DNA of 64,000 nucleotides from Crocosphaera sp. Its GTDB lineage: Bacteria > Cyanobacteriota > Cyanobacteriia > Cyanobacteriales > Microcystaceae. The stretch spans positions 1 to 64,000 of the forward strand of contig JASJDN010000006.1 of the NCBI GenBank assembly GCA_030065205.1, in the 5' to 3' direction. Made by a program: the position numbers and the translations under genes. Positions 29,635-38,441 of this stretch are shown here, one piece after another (position 1 is the first letter of the stretch; the number at the start of each line of letters is the position of its first letter). The notes under the pieces were generated by a model. The model was not told where the DNA came from, did no database searches, and saw only the letters and a list, made by a program, of their open reading frames with translations.

Positions 29635-30231
29635 ATGAATTCAATTCCTTCTAGTCAAACCATTCCCTTTCAATTACAAGGTCAATTTGTGGGCTTTATT
29701 TATAAGTCTAATGGTCAGTCAAAATCCTTGATTTTAGCGGTAGGCGAACGACAATTAAGGGTTAAAATTGATAAAAGTTTACGAGATACTCAAGCTTTAA
29801 ATATCTTACCCGGCGATTGGATTTCTATCACAGGAGAACAAGAGTTTAAAGGTAATTTTACTAAGTTAAAATTGAAAGCTTATGAGATTAATCGCCTCAG
29901 TTGTAACGTCAAATGTGATCAAGAACAAGAGAATAATGCCAACGTAACTGTACAGGGTAAAACCTGTCCCAAAAAGGGTAAAATTTTACTTTGTAATAAG
30001 TCTGATTGTGCGAAAAGAGGGGGACGAAAATTACATCAACTTCTTGAACAAACCCTCTGTAATTTAGGTCTGCAAGATCACGTTACCATTGAGAAAACTA
30101 GCTGTCAAAAACGCTGTGGAAAGGCTCCCAATATGATTTTAATGCCAGGGAAATCTAAACACAGTAAACCCAATCCCAAAGCGATCGCAGAATTACTTGA
30201 AGAACACTATCTTAATTCCTTGAACAAATAA
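29635..30231 (+). CDS. thioredoxin-like [2Fe-2S] ferredoxin-domain protein
   Basis: About 198 residues starting MNSIPSSQT. The first 90 residues look like a small beta-rich domain (FQLQGQFVGFIYKSNG, LNILPGDWISITGEQEF). The C-terminal part has LLCNKSDCAKRGGRKLHQLLE and TSCQKRCGKAPNM, the C-x4-C and C-x3-C pattern of thioredoxin-like ferredoxins. It is a likely electron carrier of the nif region. It overlaps the next gene by one base (TAATG). Confidence 0.82.
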   Translation: MNSIPSSQTIPFQLQGQFVGFIYKSNGQSKSLILAVGERQLRVKIDKSLRDTQALNILPGDWISITGEQEFKGNFTKLKLKAYEINRLSCNVKCDQEQENNANVTVQGKTCPKKGKILLCNKSDCAKRGGRKLHQLLEQTLCNLGLQDHVTIEKTSCQKRCGKAPNMILMPGKSKHSKPNPKAIAELLEEHYLNSLNK

Positions 30232-30659
30232 TGGCTAACGTTACTTTCTACGAAAAACCAGGCTGTAAAAATAACACCAAACAGAAGAATCTCTTATTAG
30301 CAGCCGGTCACATTTTAGAGGCAAAAAGTCTCTTAAAGGAACCTTGGACAACGGAAAAATTACGACTCTTTTTTGGGGATTTACCTGTTAATTTATGGTT
30401 CAATAAAAGCGCACCGAAAATTAAATCGGGTGAGGTTATTCCTGATAATTTAACCCAGGAAAAAGCCTTACAATTAATGATAGCTGATCCGTTATTAATT
30501 CGTCGTCCTTTAATTGAAGTTGACGGGGTTTATCGGGTAGGGTTTGATCCTGAAACTATCGATGCTTGGATTGGTTTAAACCCAGAAAATCCAGTGACAG
30601 AAGACTTAGAAACTTGTCCTCGTAGTCATGAAACAAAACCCTGTGCAACGGTTCAATAA
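30231..30659 (+). CDS. ArsC-like nitrogenase-associated protein
   Basis: 142 residues. VTFYEKPGCKNNTKQKNLL, PVNLWFNKSAPKIK and LLIRRPLIEVDGVYRVGF give the ArsC/Spx thioredoxin-like fold of nitrogenase-associated proteins. The single Cys in PGCKNN takes the ArsC catalytic position. The function in nitrogen fixation is unknown. It is coupled to the [2Fe-2S] gene and closes the rightward nif set. Confidence 0.85.
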   Translation: MANVTFYEKPGCKNNTKQKNLLLAAGHILEAKSLLKEPWTTEKLRLFFGDLPVNLWFNKSAPKIKSGEVIPDNLTQEKALQLMIADPLLIRRPLIEVDGVYRVGFDPETIDAWIGLNPENPVTEDLETCPRSHETKPCATVQ

Positions 30660-30668
30660 ATGATCAGT

Positions 30669-30727
30669 AGGGTGGGCAAATCAATAATTATTCTTAGCAA
30701 GAAATAAACTTAAGAATTTTGCCCACC
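30669..30727. repeat. GGGTGGGCAAA/TTTGCCCACC inverted repeat, copy 1
   Basis: AGGGTGGGCAAA and TTTTGCCCACC flank about 37 bp of AT-rich DNA. Other copies are at 30781-30840, 44805-44866 and 47251-47315. Confidence 0.75.
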
Positions 30728-30780
30728 AAACCATTAACTTCTGACTTCATTTAGTAATCCATTTCTGCTTCAGTGTTGTA

Positions 30781-30840
30781 GAGTGGGCAAAATCAACCTA
30801 TCTAATTAGTCTATCATTTATTATTATAAAATTGCCCACC
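30781..30840. repeat. GGGTGGGCAAA/TTTGCCCACC inverted repeat, copy 2
   Basis: AGTGGGCAAAA and AATTGCCCACC arms. Both copies here are followed by AAACCATTAACTT and TTGACTTCATTTA-like DNA that matches the 3' end of the TPR gene, so this 110-bp unit is a tandem duplication. Confidence 0.75.
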
Positions 30841-30863
30841 AAACCATTAACTTTTGACTTCAT

Positions 30864-31361
30864 TTAACCACCCATTTCTGCTTCACCACTATTGCTTTTA
30901 TAAGCTTCAAGAGATCGCTCATAATAAAGTTCTGCTTCTGCTGCTCTTTCCTCTTCATCATTCTTGTATTTTTCCTGTTTTTTCGGCAGCGGATCAAACT
31001 TAGAAGGAATGGCACTAATTAAACTTTCGACCGTTCTTGCTAAAGCGTGATTCGGTTCAATGGTACGCACTTTCTCAAAACAAGTTAAAGCGTTGTGATA
31101 CTGTTTAATTTTGCAGTAAATAGTTCCTTTGTTGTACCAAAGATCGGCAGTGTTGGGATTAATTCTTATCGCTTCGTCGTAACACAGAATAGCAGCTTGA
31201 TAACGTTGTAATTTTTCTAAGGAAATACCTTGATAGATCCAAGCAGGGATAAAATTGTCTTTGAGTTCGATGGTTTTTTGGAAACAGTTGAGAGATTCTT
31301 CATATTGTCCCTGTTGTTGAAAGGTTAAACCTTTTTCAAACCAAGTTTCGTAAGAGTCCAT
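30864..31361 (-). CDS. TPR-repeat protein
   Basis: 165 residues with three to four TPR units (WFEKGLTFQQQGQYEESLNC, AWIYQGISLEKLQRYQAAIL, LWYNKGTIYCKIKQYHNALT) and a charged tail ending SNSGEAEMGG. TPR proteins act as docking surfaces. It lies between the nif set and the CHAT gene, divergent from the latter by 81 bp, and may belong to either. The 3' end is partly duplicated downstream at 30728-30780. Confidence 0.8.
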   Translation of the reverse strand: MDSYETWFEKGLTFQQQGQYEESLNCFQKTIELKDNFIPAWIYQGISLEKLQRYQAAILCYDEAIRINPNTADLWYNKGTIYCKIKQYHNALTCFEKVRTIEPNHALARTVESLISAIPSKFDPLPKKQEKYKNDEEERAAEAELYYERSLEAYKSNSGEAEMGG

Positions 31362-31442
31362 GATTATTTCTCGATTTTTCTCAAGGGGTTAAGTCTATAA
31401 TTATTTTAGCGTGGTCAAAAAGAAGCGATCGGATTTTTTAAG

Positions 31443-34400
31443 ATGTCAGAACAAGAACAAGAAATTAAACGGTTAGTAACACTATTGCAAATTATAACGG
31501 GCAAGTTTGCTCGTATAGGAACTGCTGAAAAATTAGGGAAAATAGATCCTGGAAACCCTGTAGCTATTGATGCTCTCGTTCAACTATTGCGTACCAGTAA
31601 CAATGAGTCCATACTTCGACGAGCTATTCAGAGCTTAGGGAAAATAGGTGCTGGCAACCCTGTAGCTATTGATGCTCTAGTTCAACTATTGCGCACCAGT
31701 AAGGATGAGTCCTCACTTCTTCAAGCGACGGAAAGCTTAGAAAAAATAGATCCTGGAAACCCTGTAGCTATTGAGGCTCTAGTTCAACTATTGCGTACCA
31801 GTAACAATGAGTCCTCACTTCTTCAAGCGACGGAAAGCTTAGAAAAAATAGATCCTGGAAACCCTGTAGCTATTGAGGCTCTAGTTCAACTATTGCGTAC
31901 CAGTAACAATGAGTCCATACTTCGGCAAGCTGCTGAAAGCTTAGGAAAAATAGATCCTGGAAACCCTGTAGCTATTGAGGCTCTGGTGGAACTATTGCGC
32001 ATCAGTAACGATCCGTACACACTCACAGACACTGTTAAAAGCTTGGGAAAAATAGGTGCTGGTAACCCTATGGCTATCCATGCTCTAGTTCAACTATTGC
32101 ACAACAGTAACACTGAGTATATACTTCGGCAAGCTGCTGAGAGTTTAGGGAAAATAGGTGCTGGTAACCCTATAGCTATCCATGCTCTAGTTCAACTATT
32201 GCGTACCAGTAACAATGAGTCCATACTTCGGCAAGCTGCTGAGAGTTTAGGGAAAATAAGTGCTGGTAACTTGGTGGCTATTGATGCTCTGGTGGAACTA
32301 TTGCGCACCAGTAACGATAAGTCCATACTTCAGAAAACTGCTGAAAGCTTAGGAAAAATAGATCCTGGAAACCCTGTAGCTATTGAGGGTCTGGTGGAAC
32401 TATTGCGCACCAGTAACGATCCGTACACACTCACAGACACTGTTAAAAGCTTAGGAAAAATAGGTGCTGGTAACCCAGTGGCTATTGATGCTCTGGTTCT
32501 ACTATTGCGTAACAATAACAATGAGTCCATACTTCAGAAAACTGCTGAAAGCTTAGGAAAAATAGATCCTGGTAACACTATAGCTATTGAGACTCTGGTT
32601 CTACTATTGCGCACCACTAAGAAGAACTATACACTCCAGCAAGCTGTTGTGAAAAGTTTAGGCATAATAGGTTTTGGTAGTCCTTTGGCTATTGAAGCAC
32701 TGCTAGAATTAATGTTGAATATTGCTAACAGTTCTTCAATTCGATTTCTGGGTGCTGAAACTCTAGGAAAAATTGGTAGCGGGAACTTAATGTTAATGAA
32801 AAAACTGCGAAAACTTCAACATAATAAAGATGAGTATATTCTTGCGCTAATTGAGAGAGTTAAGGAGATTTCTGACCAAAACTCAGAACAAAATCAAGAA
32901 CAGGAATTATCCTTATTTTTAGACATCACCAGAGTTCAAGCTACCGTTGATTATTACTTCACCCTAAAAGACTCCCGAAAAGCCGAATTTTGTTATCATC
33001 GAATTCTTGCTTGTCTGGATAAAATGCAAACAGGAACCGATATTTTTACCCGACGCACGTTATTAGAATCCTATTTAGATATATACCAAAGAATTATTAC
33101 CTTTGCCCTTAAACAACGAGACTTTAAACGACTATTTTTATATACAGAAATTTTCAGAAATCGTTATTTAGTCGAACGACTGGCTAAACAAGATATTCCT
33201 TTACCGAATACAGTTTTCTCTGAACTACGCCAACAGATCCAACAAGCAAAACAAACAGAAAAGAAAGCCCTATATTTTTATACCAATAAACTGAGCGAAA
33301 GTTTACCAGATATAGAATTAAAACAATTTGCTGAACAATGGGATAAAGCTAAAGCAGACTTAGAAAAGTTATACCGAGAAGTCGCTAAAAATGAACCAGA
33401 ATTTATTGCTAAAACGAAAGTAACCCCATTAAATTACTCAGACGTTCAAGAAATATTGCCCTCAGATACAGCAATTATAGAATTTTTCTTCACTAGATAT
33501 AAACTCCTAACTATCTTTATTCTTCCTGGGGTAGAATCTCCCCGTATTCCTGATGCGTTATCGGTTGATTTATCTTCAATTAACTTAAAAGAAATTGCTG
33601 ATAATTGGATCAATAATCTCAGTTCTAAATCAAAAGATAAACAGGAAGACATTGAAAACACTAAAACTGATTTAGATAATATTATTAAAAATCTTTCTAC
33701 TTTTCTCAGATTCAATCAACTGCTTAATTATATTCCCGATAACATTAAACATCTGATTATTGTTCCTCATAACTACTTACATTTGTTTCCTATTCATGCA
33801 CTTTGGATTAATAAAAAAGAAAATAAACGCCTCATTGATCAATTTTCTGTTAGTTATTTCCCTAGTTTACAAGTATGGAAAATTTGCCAAAACCGTCAGC
33901 GATCACAACAATCTTTACTCGCTATAGAAAACCCAACCGAAGATAAAGATTTAATCTTCGCTAAAGCAGAAATAGCAAGTATCTCTCAACGTCAAAATTT
34001 TAACCAACAACAAACTTTAACCGAAAAAAATGCAACCCTTGAAAACATCTTAACAAATGCGTCTAAATACAACTGCTTACATTTTTCAGGTCATGCAGAA
34101 TACAACTTCAAAAATCCTTTGCATTCCTATCTCATGTTATCCCATAACACCACAGAAAATCTCACTTTAAATACTATCTTTTCTGACTTACAAATACCCC
34201 AAACAGACTTAGTTATTCTGTCCGCTTGTTGTACTGGTGTGGTGGACGCTTCTCAACCCACAGAAGAACATTTAGGACTCCCTACAGGGTTCCTTTTAGC
34301 CGGCGCAAAAGCAGTTATCGCAAGTCAATGGAAAGTCAACTCTATCTCCACAGCATTCCTTTTTGATGAATTTTACCGTCAATTACAAATTACCAATAAC

Positions 34401-34598
34401 AAAGCTATTGCGTTAAAAAATGCACAACTATGGTTGCGTTCTCGTTCTGCTGAAGAGTTAAGAAACCGTGCTAAATTATGGGTAAATAAACTCCAAGGTA
34501 ACGAAAGAATCGATGTAGAAGTTAAACTAGATTTATTAAAAGGTATTCCCTTTAAAAGTCCTTATTATTGGGCTGCTTTTACATTAACTGGATGTTAA
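31443..34598 (+). CDS. HEAT-repeat protein with C-terminal CHAT caspase-like protease
   Basis: 1051 residues. Residues about 20-470 contain twelve to thirteen 34-residue HEAT-like units of the form AIDALVQLLRTSNNES...SLGKIDPGNPV, the first ones nearly identical at DNA level. A helical middle (about 480-760) with coiled-coil character follows. The C-terminal CHAT domain (about 770-1051) has HLIIVPHNYLHLFPIHALW, the catalytic His H884 in LHFSGHAEY, the catalytic Cys C929 in ILSACCTG and AGAKAVIASQWKV. CHAT is a caspase-fold protease (or inactive relative); both residues of the dyad are present. Cyanobacterial CHAT proteins often serve in defence or regulated death. Two unknown genes follow on the same strand. 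Confidence 0.88.
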   Translation: MSEQEQEIKRLVTLLQIITGKFARIGTAEKLGKIDPGNPVAIDALVQLLRTSNNESILRRAIQSLGKIGAGNPVAIDALVQLLRTSKDESSLLQATESLEKIDPGNPVAIEALVQLLRTSNNESSLLQATESLEKIDPGNPVAIEALVQLLRTSNNESILRQAAESLGKIDPGNPVAIEALVELLRISNDPYTLTDTVKSLGKIGAGNPMAIHALVQLLHNSNTEYILRQAAESLGKIGAGNPIAIHALVQLLRTSNNESILRQAAESLGKISAGNLVAIDALVELLRTSNDKSILQKTAESLGKIDPGNPVAIEGLVELLRTSNDPYTLTDTVKSLGKIGAGNPVAIDALVLLLRNNNNESILQKTAESLGKIDPGNTIAIETLVLLLRTTKKNYTLQQAVVKSLGIIGFGSPLAIEALLELMLNIANSSSIRFLGAETLGKIGSGNLMLMKKLRKLQHNKDEYILALIERVKEISDQNSEQNQEQELSLFLDITRVQATVDYYFTLKDSRKAEFCYHRILACLDKMQTGTDIFTRRTLLESYLDIYQRIITFALKQRDFKRLFLYTEIFRNRYLVERLAKQDIPLPNTVFSELRQQIQQAKQTEKKALYFYTNKLSESLPDIELKQFAEQWDKAKADLEKLYREVAKNEPEFIAKTKVTPLNYSDVQEILPSDTAIIEFFFTRYKLLTIFILPGVESPRIPDALSVDLSSINLKEIADNWINNLSSKSKDKQEDIENTKTDLDNIIKNLSTFLRFNQLLNYIPDNIKHLIIVPHNYLHLFPIHALWINKKENKRLIDQFSVSYFPSLQVWKICQNRQRSQQSLLAIENPTEDKDLIFAKAEIASISQRQNFNQQQTLTEKNATLENILTNASKYNCLHFSGHAEYNFKNPLHSYLMLSHNTTENLTLNTIFSDLQIPQTDLVILSACCTGVVDASQPTEEHLGLPTGFLLAGAKAVIASQWKVNSISTAFLFDEFYRQLQITNNKAIALKNAQLWLRSRSAEELRNRAKLWVNKLQGNERIDVEVKLDLLKGIPFKSPYYWAAFTLTGC
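31514..32800 (+). repeat. coding tandem repeat, 102-bp units in the HEAT-CHAT gene
   Basis: About twelve units of 102 bp encode the HEAT-like repeats. Units around 31731-31940 are almost identical, and two later units with the DPYTLTDTVKSLG variant (about 31990-32050 and 32400-32460) also match each other, showing block duplication within the array. Confidence 0.85.
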
Positions 34599-35018
34599 AA
34601 ATAAAACTTAAATAGACGTAGGTTGGGTTTCGTTCCTCAACCCAACAAAACTATAACAATATAAAAATTCGTTTCTTTATTTGTCATTCTAAGGAAAAAG
34701 GAATCTCATGAACTTCCTAACCATAATTCGTAGTGCTATAGAAATATATTATTTTAACTAAAATGGTGGGTTACGACCGATTTTTATCTTCCTGTGATAA
34801 CCTCAATTATAACCGTCTAACCCACCCTACTCTAACGACAAATTATTAGTGCTATAGAAATGTATTATTTTAACTAAAATGGTGGGTTACGACTGATTTT
34901 TATATTCTTATGATAACTTAAATTATAGCTGTCTAACCCACCCTACTTTAACGACAAATTATTAGATTTTTGTGATAACCTAAAGTATAATCCTCTCACC
35001 CACCTTACATTAAATATT
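34599..35018. other. 420-bp spacer made of repeats
   Basis: No gene. It starts with a GTTGGG-family inverted repeat (34618-34646: GGTTGGGTTTC / CTCAACCCAAC), then two full and one partial tandem copies of a 116-bp unit from 34731. Unit starts TAGTGCTATAGAAAT recur at 34731 and 34847. Confidence 0.75.
34731..35010. repeat. tandem 116-bp units, each a GGTGGGTTACGAC inverted repeat
   Basis: Each unit contains GGTGGGTTACGAC and GTCTAACCCACCCTACT as inverted arms around about 40 bp. The first spans 34731-34846, the second 34847-34962, and a third, internally shortened, ends near 35010. A single relative stands at 44875-44943 in the Dnd locus. Confidence 0.8.
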
Positions 35019-35459
35019 ATGGATAATCGAGATCAACTCATTTGTGACGCTTTTTATGACATTGTTTCTACCCCCATAACCGAACTAACAAACAAGTTAG
35101 GGGATGGAATACAATTAACCATTGCAACTTATCTAGATACCATACCCACTGAAAAACAGGATGATTATGAAACGATGGCTAAATATATCGGTGAGTTTTG
35201 TTATCAACCAGGGAACGAAATATTACAAGAATGGCTCAAAGATATATATAAAACAAAAGCAGGGGAAGACCTAACTATGGGTATAGAAAAAAATAAAAGT
35301 CCTAAACCTAAATCAATGTTACCACGAGAAGATAATGAAGATAATGAAATGTATGATAATGCAAGTCGTGATGGTCTGCGTGGTTTAAACGACTGGAAAA
35401 GCAGTATCTTGACGCAACAAAATAACGAGAATAATACCAATGAAAACCCCCAAGATTAA
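35019..35459 (+). CDS. unknown small acidic protein preceding the membrane-anchored protein
   Basis: 146 residues. The first 90 are predicted helical (DQLICDAFYDIVSTPITELTN); the rest is very polar (REDNEDNEMYDN, NNENNTNENPQD) and probably unstructured. I recognise no domain. It overlaps the next gene by 20 bp, so the two are made together. It lies downstream of the CHAT gene in the same direction across a repeat-filled gap. Confidence 0.6.
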   Translation: MDNRDQLICDAFYDIVSTPITELTNKLGDGIQLTIATYLDTIPTEKQDDYETMAKYIGEFCYQPGNEILQEWLKDIYKTKAGEDLTMGIEKNKSPKPKSMLPREDNEDNEMYDNASRDGLRGLNDWKSSILTQQNNENNTNENPQD

Positions 35460-36852
35460 ACTGATATCTCCAACCTTACACCTATATTATTATGTCTTGT
35501 CTCATGGGATGAATGAAGACTCACAGACCAGACAAGAACGACGTACAACCTTTACTGAAAATTTAGATAAAATCACCTCTCACTTAACCAGTGAAACAGG
35601 AAAAAATGCACAACAGTTTGTTAAGTTAGTTCCTCTGGATTCTAACTTTTCTAGTTTACCGTCTAAAAGTATTCTTGACTTTTCTCAGGTTCCCTCTGAA
35701 TGTATTCTTTCTGATGATGGACTAATAAAACTAAAAACAGGAATTATTGATAGTTTTCTTGGTATTTTTCTATTAAATGATAGCTATTTATTGCGACTAA
35801 CTCGCTATATTGATACAGAGGAAGGAGAACAATCTCTTAATACTTTTTCTAATCTTAGTGAATATATAAATGAGTTAAGACTGGAATTAGGACAGACAGC
35901 AATTTTAGCGGGAATACTCCCAGATGAAACTACTTCGGAGGAAAATGATCTTATTGCAACTTATTGCTTAAATCAATATTATCAGCAAACAATTGATCCT
36001 GAAAAAATAATTATTGATGAATTTTTAGGTTGTCCTTTTTATATTTGTCCTCAAAAAATCCAAGTTAAACAACCTAATGATTATTTAGTTAATTCTGTTA
36101 AATTAGCTTGTGTTTTTCTCTACAAAAATGAAGATACAGAGAGAAAAGCAGATGACATTTATCCTATCTTGCAAGACTTGTTACTAAGTTATCACAAAAT
36201 TACGTTTTTTTATGCTCAAAGTCGTATTTTAAAAAGTCGTCTCGAACAACAATATAAAGACATCGAATGTTTAACTGAAAAATACACTAAACAAGACTGG
36301 AATAGTCAATCATTAAAACAAATACCCCTAGATTCCCTGTATTATTACCAACGATTAACTTTTCTAAAAGACCAAAAAAACTCAGTAGAAGTTAACTTGA
36401 AAAACTATCGAAAGTGCTTAAAAAATATTAAAATCATAACTGATCACACACCACCCAACTTTTTTACCGCTTTTCAGAGCAAAATTGAATTTTATTTAGA
36501 ACAAATGAAAACAGATATTGGCTTTCTAAGTCCCGCCCTACGTTTATATGATAAACTAATGCTTAGTGTGCAAACTCAAATTAGTATTGATGAAGCAAAA
36601 AGACAAGAGAATAAAAGTAAAAAAGAGGCACAACTGGGTCTAATTTTCACAGCAATAGGAACAACACTTGCTATGGTACGACTATTAACTGATCCTTTAA
36701 TAAAAACCTCTTCCTCCTTCCTTGAACCCACCGCAGAAATGCCTTCTTTAAAGAGTATATGGTTAGGAACAAGTCTCACTATCCTTCTTACTTTTGTTGT
36801 TGCTTATGTAATTGGTTATATGGCTTATGAATGGTTAAATAAAAGTCAATAA
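35440..36852 (+). CDS. unknown protein with two C-terminal membrane helices
   Basis: 470 residues. The N-terminal 150 residues are mixed alpha/beta, and residues about 250-400 are helical with a coiled-coil look (LKSRLEQQYKDIECLTEKY). Two hydrophobic segments follow: LGLIFTAIGTTLAMVRLL (about 400) and LGTSLTILLTFVVAYVIGYM (about 440-465). So a large cytosolic part is tethered to the membrane. I recognise no family. A role as membrane effector or anchor for the CHAT protease is inferred only from order and orientation. Confidence 0.6.
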   Translation: MKTPKIKLISPTLHLYYYVLSHGMNEDSQTRQERRTTFTENLDKITSHLTSETGKNAQQFVKLVPLDSNFSSLPSKSILDFSQVPSECILSDDGLIKLKTGIIDSFLGIFLLNDSYLLRLTRYIDTEEGEQSLNTFSNLSEYINELRLELGQTAILAGILPDETTSEENDLIATYCLNQYYQQTIDPEKIIIDEFLGCPFYICPQKIQVKQPNDYLVNSVKLACVFLYKNEDTERKADDIYPILQDLLLSYHKITFFYAQSRILKSRLEQQYKDIECLTEKYTKQDWNSQSLKQIPLDSLYYYQRLTFLKDQKNSVEVNLKNYRKCLKNIKIITDHTPPNFFTAFQSKIEFYLEQMKTDIGFLSPALRLYDKLMLSVQTQISIDEAKRQENKSKKEAQLGLIFTAIGTTLAMVRLLTDPLIKTSSSFLEPTAEMPSLKSIWLGTSLTILLTFVVAYVIGYMAYEWLNKSQ

Positions 36853-36870
36853 TTGTCAATTAAATAATCC

Positions 36871-37971
36871 TTAAATTACTTCCAAAAAAAAACGATTACG
36901 TCCGTTATCTTTAGCTTGATAAAGACATTTATCGGCCATATTAACTAACATTAAAGGAGAACACCCTTTAATGGGAACGATACCAGCTATCCCCATACTA
37001 ATCGTCACATATTCACTCACGATAGAACCAATATGAGGTATTTTTAATAAAGCAATTTCTTCTTGTATTCTTTGGGCAACTTGTATTCCTCCTTCTGGGT
37101 TCGTATTGGGTAAAACAATTACTAATTCTTCTCCTCCATAACGGGCCACTAAATCAGCTGGTCGTTTTAAACTTCTTTCGATGGTTTTAGCAATAGCAAT
37201 TAAGCAATGATCTCCGGCTTGATGTTGATATTCATCGTTATATTGTTTGAAGTAATCAACATCAGCTAAAATTAAAGAGATATAACGTCTTTCTCGACAT
37301 AATCTTTCCCATTCTTGTTTTAAATATTTATCAAAATAACGACGGTTAGCGATTTGCAATAAAGGGTCTAAAGTGGCTAATTGTTCTAATTCTTGATTCG
37401 CTTGTTTCAGTTTTGCATTAGCTTGTTCGAGTTCTGCTGTTCGTTCAGCAATAATTTTTGCTTGATTACGAATCAGTCCTTCTAATTGTTCATTGAGTTC
37501 TTTTAATTGTACTCTTTGTTCCACTAATTTTTGGTCTTGTAAATAACTATGTAAAGCTTCCACCACCGTTAATTTTAAGTCTTCTGACTGCCAAGGTTTA
37601 GAAACATAACGATAGAGTCTAGCGTGTTTTATGGCATTACTCACTGCTTCTAAATTGGCATGACCGGTTAACATTATTTTTAGGGTATTAGGAGACATTT
37701 CGTGAATGCGTTTTAAGACTTCATCCCCTTTAATATCTGGCATAATATAGTCTGATAAAACTAAGGCAACTTGACAACCATCTGCAATTAAATCTTCCAT
37801 TAATTCTAAGGCATCCTCTCCCCCTTCTGCGGTTTCGATAATATACTCATCACCTAAAGCCCTTTTTAGTTCAATTTTCAAGCTATCTAAGACTGTAACT
37901 TCGTCATCAATACAAATGACAATCGGTTTATCATCATCAATTTTTATCAATTCATTAAGATCATGAGACAT
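36871..37971 (-). CDS. response regulator with GGDEF diguanylate cyclase
   Basis: 366 residues: receiver domain (about 10-135, phosphoacceptor D in LVLSDYIMPDIKGDE), a coiled-coil linker (AERTAELEQANAKLKQANQELEQL), then a GGDEF domain with active motif GGEEL and an inhibitory I-site RPAD five residues before it. It should make c-di-GMP when the receiver is phosphorylated. It is the last gene of the leftward signalling cluster that begins with a phytochrome kinase. Confidence 0.9.
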   Translation of the reverse strand: MSHDLNELIKIDDDKPIVICIDDEVTVLDSLKIELKRALGDEYIIETAEGGEDALELMEDLIADGCQVALVLSDYIMPDIKGDEVLKRIHEMSPNTLKIMLTGHANLEAVSNAIKHARLYRYVSKPWQSEDLKLTVVEALHSYLQDQKLVEQRVQLKELNEQLEGLIRNQAKIIAERTAELEQANAKLKQANQELEQLATLDPLLQIANRRYFDKYLKQEWERLCRERRYISLILADVDYFKQYNDEYQHQAGDHCLIAIAKTIERSLKRPADLVARYGGEELVIVLPNTNPEGGIQVAQRIQEEIALLKIPHIGSIVSEYVTISMGIAGIVPIKGCSPLMLVNMADKCLYQAKDNGRNRFFLEVI

Positions 37972-38022
37972 AAGGCAACAACAGTGATGTAATAATAGTT
38001 AGGAAAAAATAGGGTTAACTAA

Positions 38023-38418
38023 TCATACATGAGATAAACCCGATTTTATATTAGAAATCAATTCTTCACTATTCCAAGGTTTGTGTAAATAACTGTGTAA
38101 GTTTGCATATTTTTTTGCTTGTTCTACTGACTTTTTATCTGCTTGTCCAGTTAACATGATTTTGACAATTTTTGGGAAGCGTTTATGAACTTCAATTAAG
38201 AACTCATCCCCTTTCATTCCTGGCATTAACCAATCTGAAACAATCACTAAAATAGTAATATTATCTTCTTGTAATTCTTCTATAATTTCTAAGGCTTCAT
38301 TGGCACTTTCTGCCGCTTCATAAAGGTAGGTATCTTGAAATTCTTTTTTAAGTTGAATTTTGAGACTATCTAAAATAACTTTCTCATCATCAACACATAA
38401 AATTACTGGTTTAGACAT
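38023..38418 (-). CDS. single-domain response regulator
   Basis: 131 residues, one receiver domain with DDE near the N-terminus, phosphoacceptor D in IVSDWLMPGMKGDE, the conserved T in IMLTGQAD and K in LHKPW. It is closely similar to the receiver of the neighbouring GGDEF protein. It could be a phosphate shuttle or sink between the two kinases and the cyclase. Confidence 0.88.
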   Translation of the reverse strand: MSKPVILCVDDEKVILDSLKIQLKKEFQDTYLYEAAESANEALEIIEELQEDNITILVIVSDWLMPGMKGDEFLIEVHKRFPKIVKIMLTGQADKKSVEQAKKYANLHSYLHKPWNSEELISNIKSGLSHV

Positions 38419-38441
38419 GATTAATAACTCCTAATTATTTA

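Noticed and set aside
31514-32800. HEAT repeat array as assembly artefact
   Set aside because: Units are not all identical, the frame is open throughout, and variants occur in an order expected from biological duplication; a collapse or expansion in copy number still cannot be excluded.
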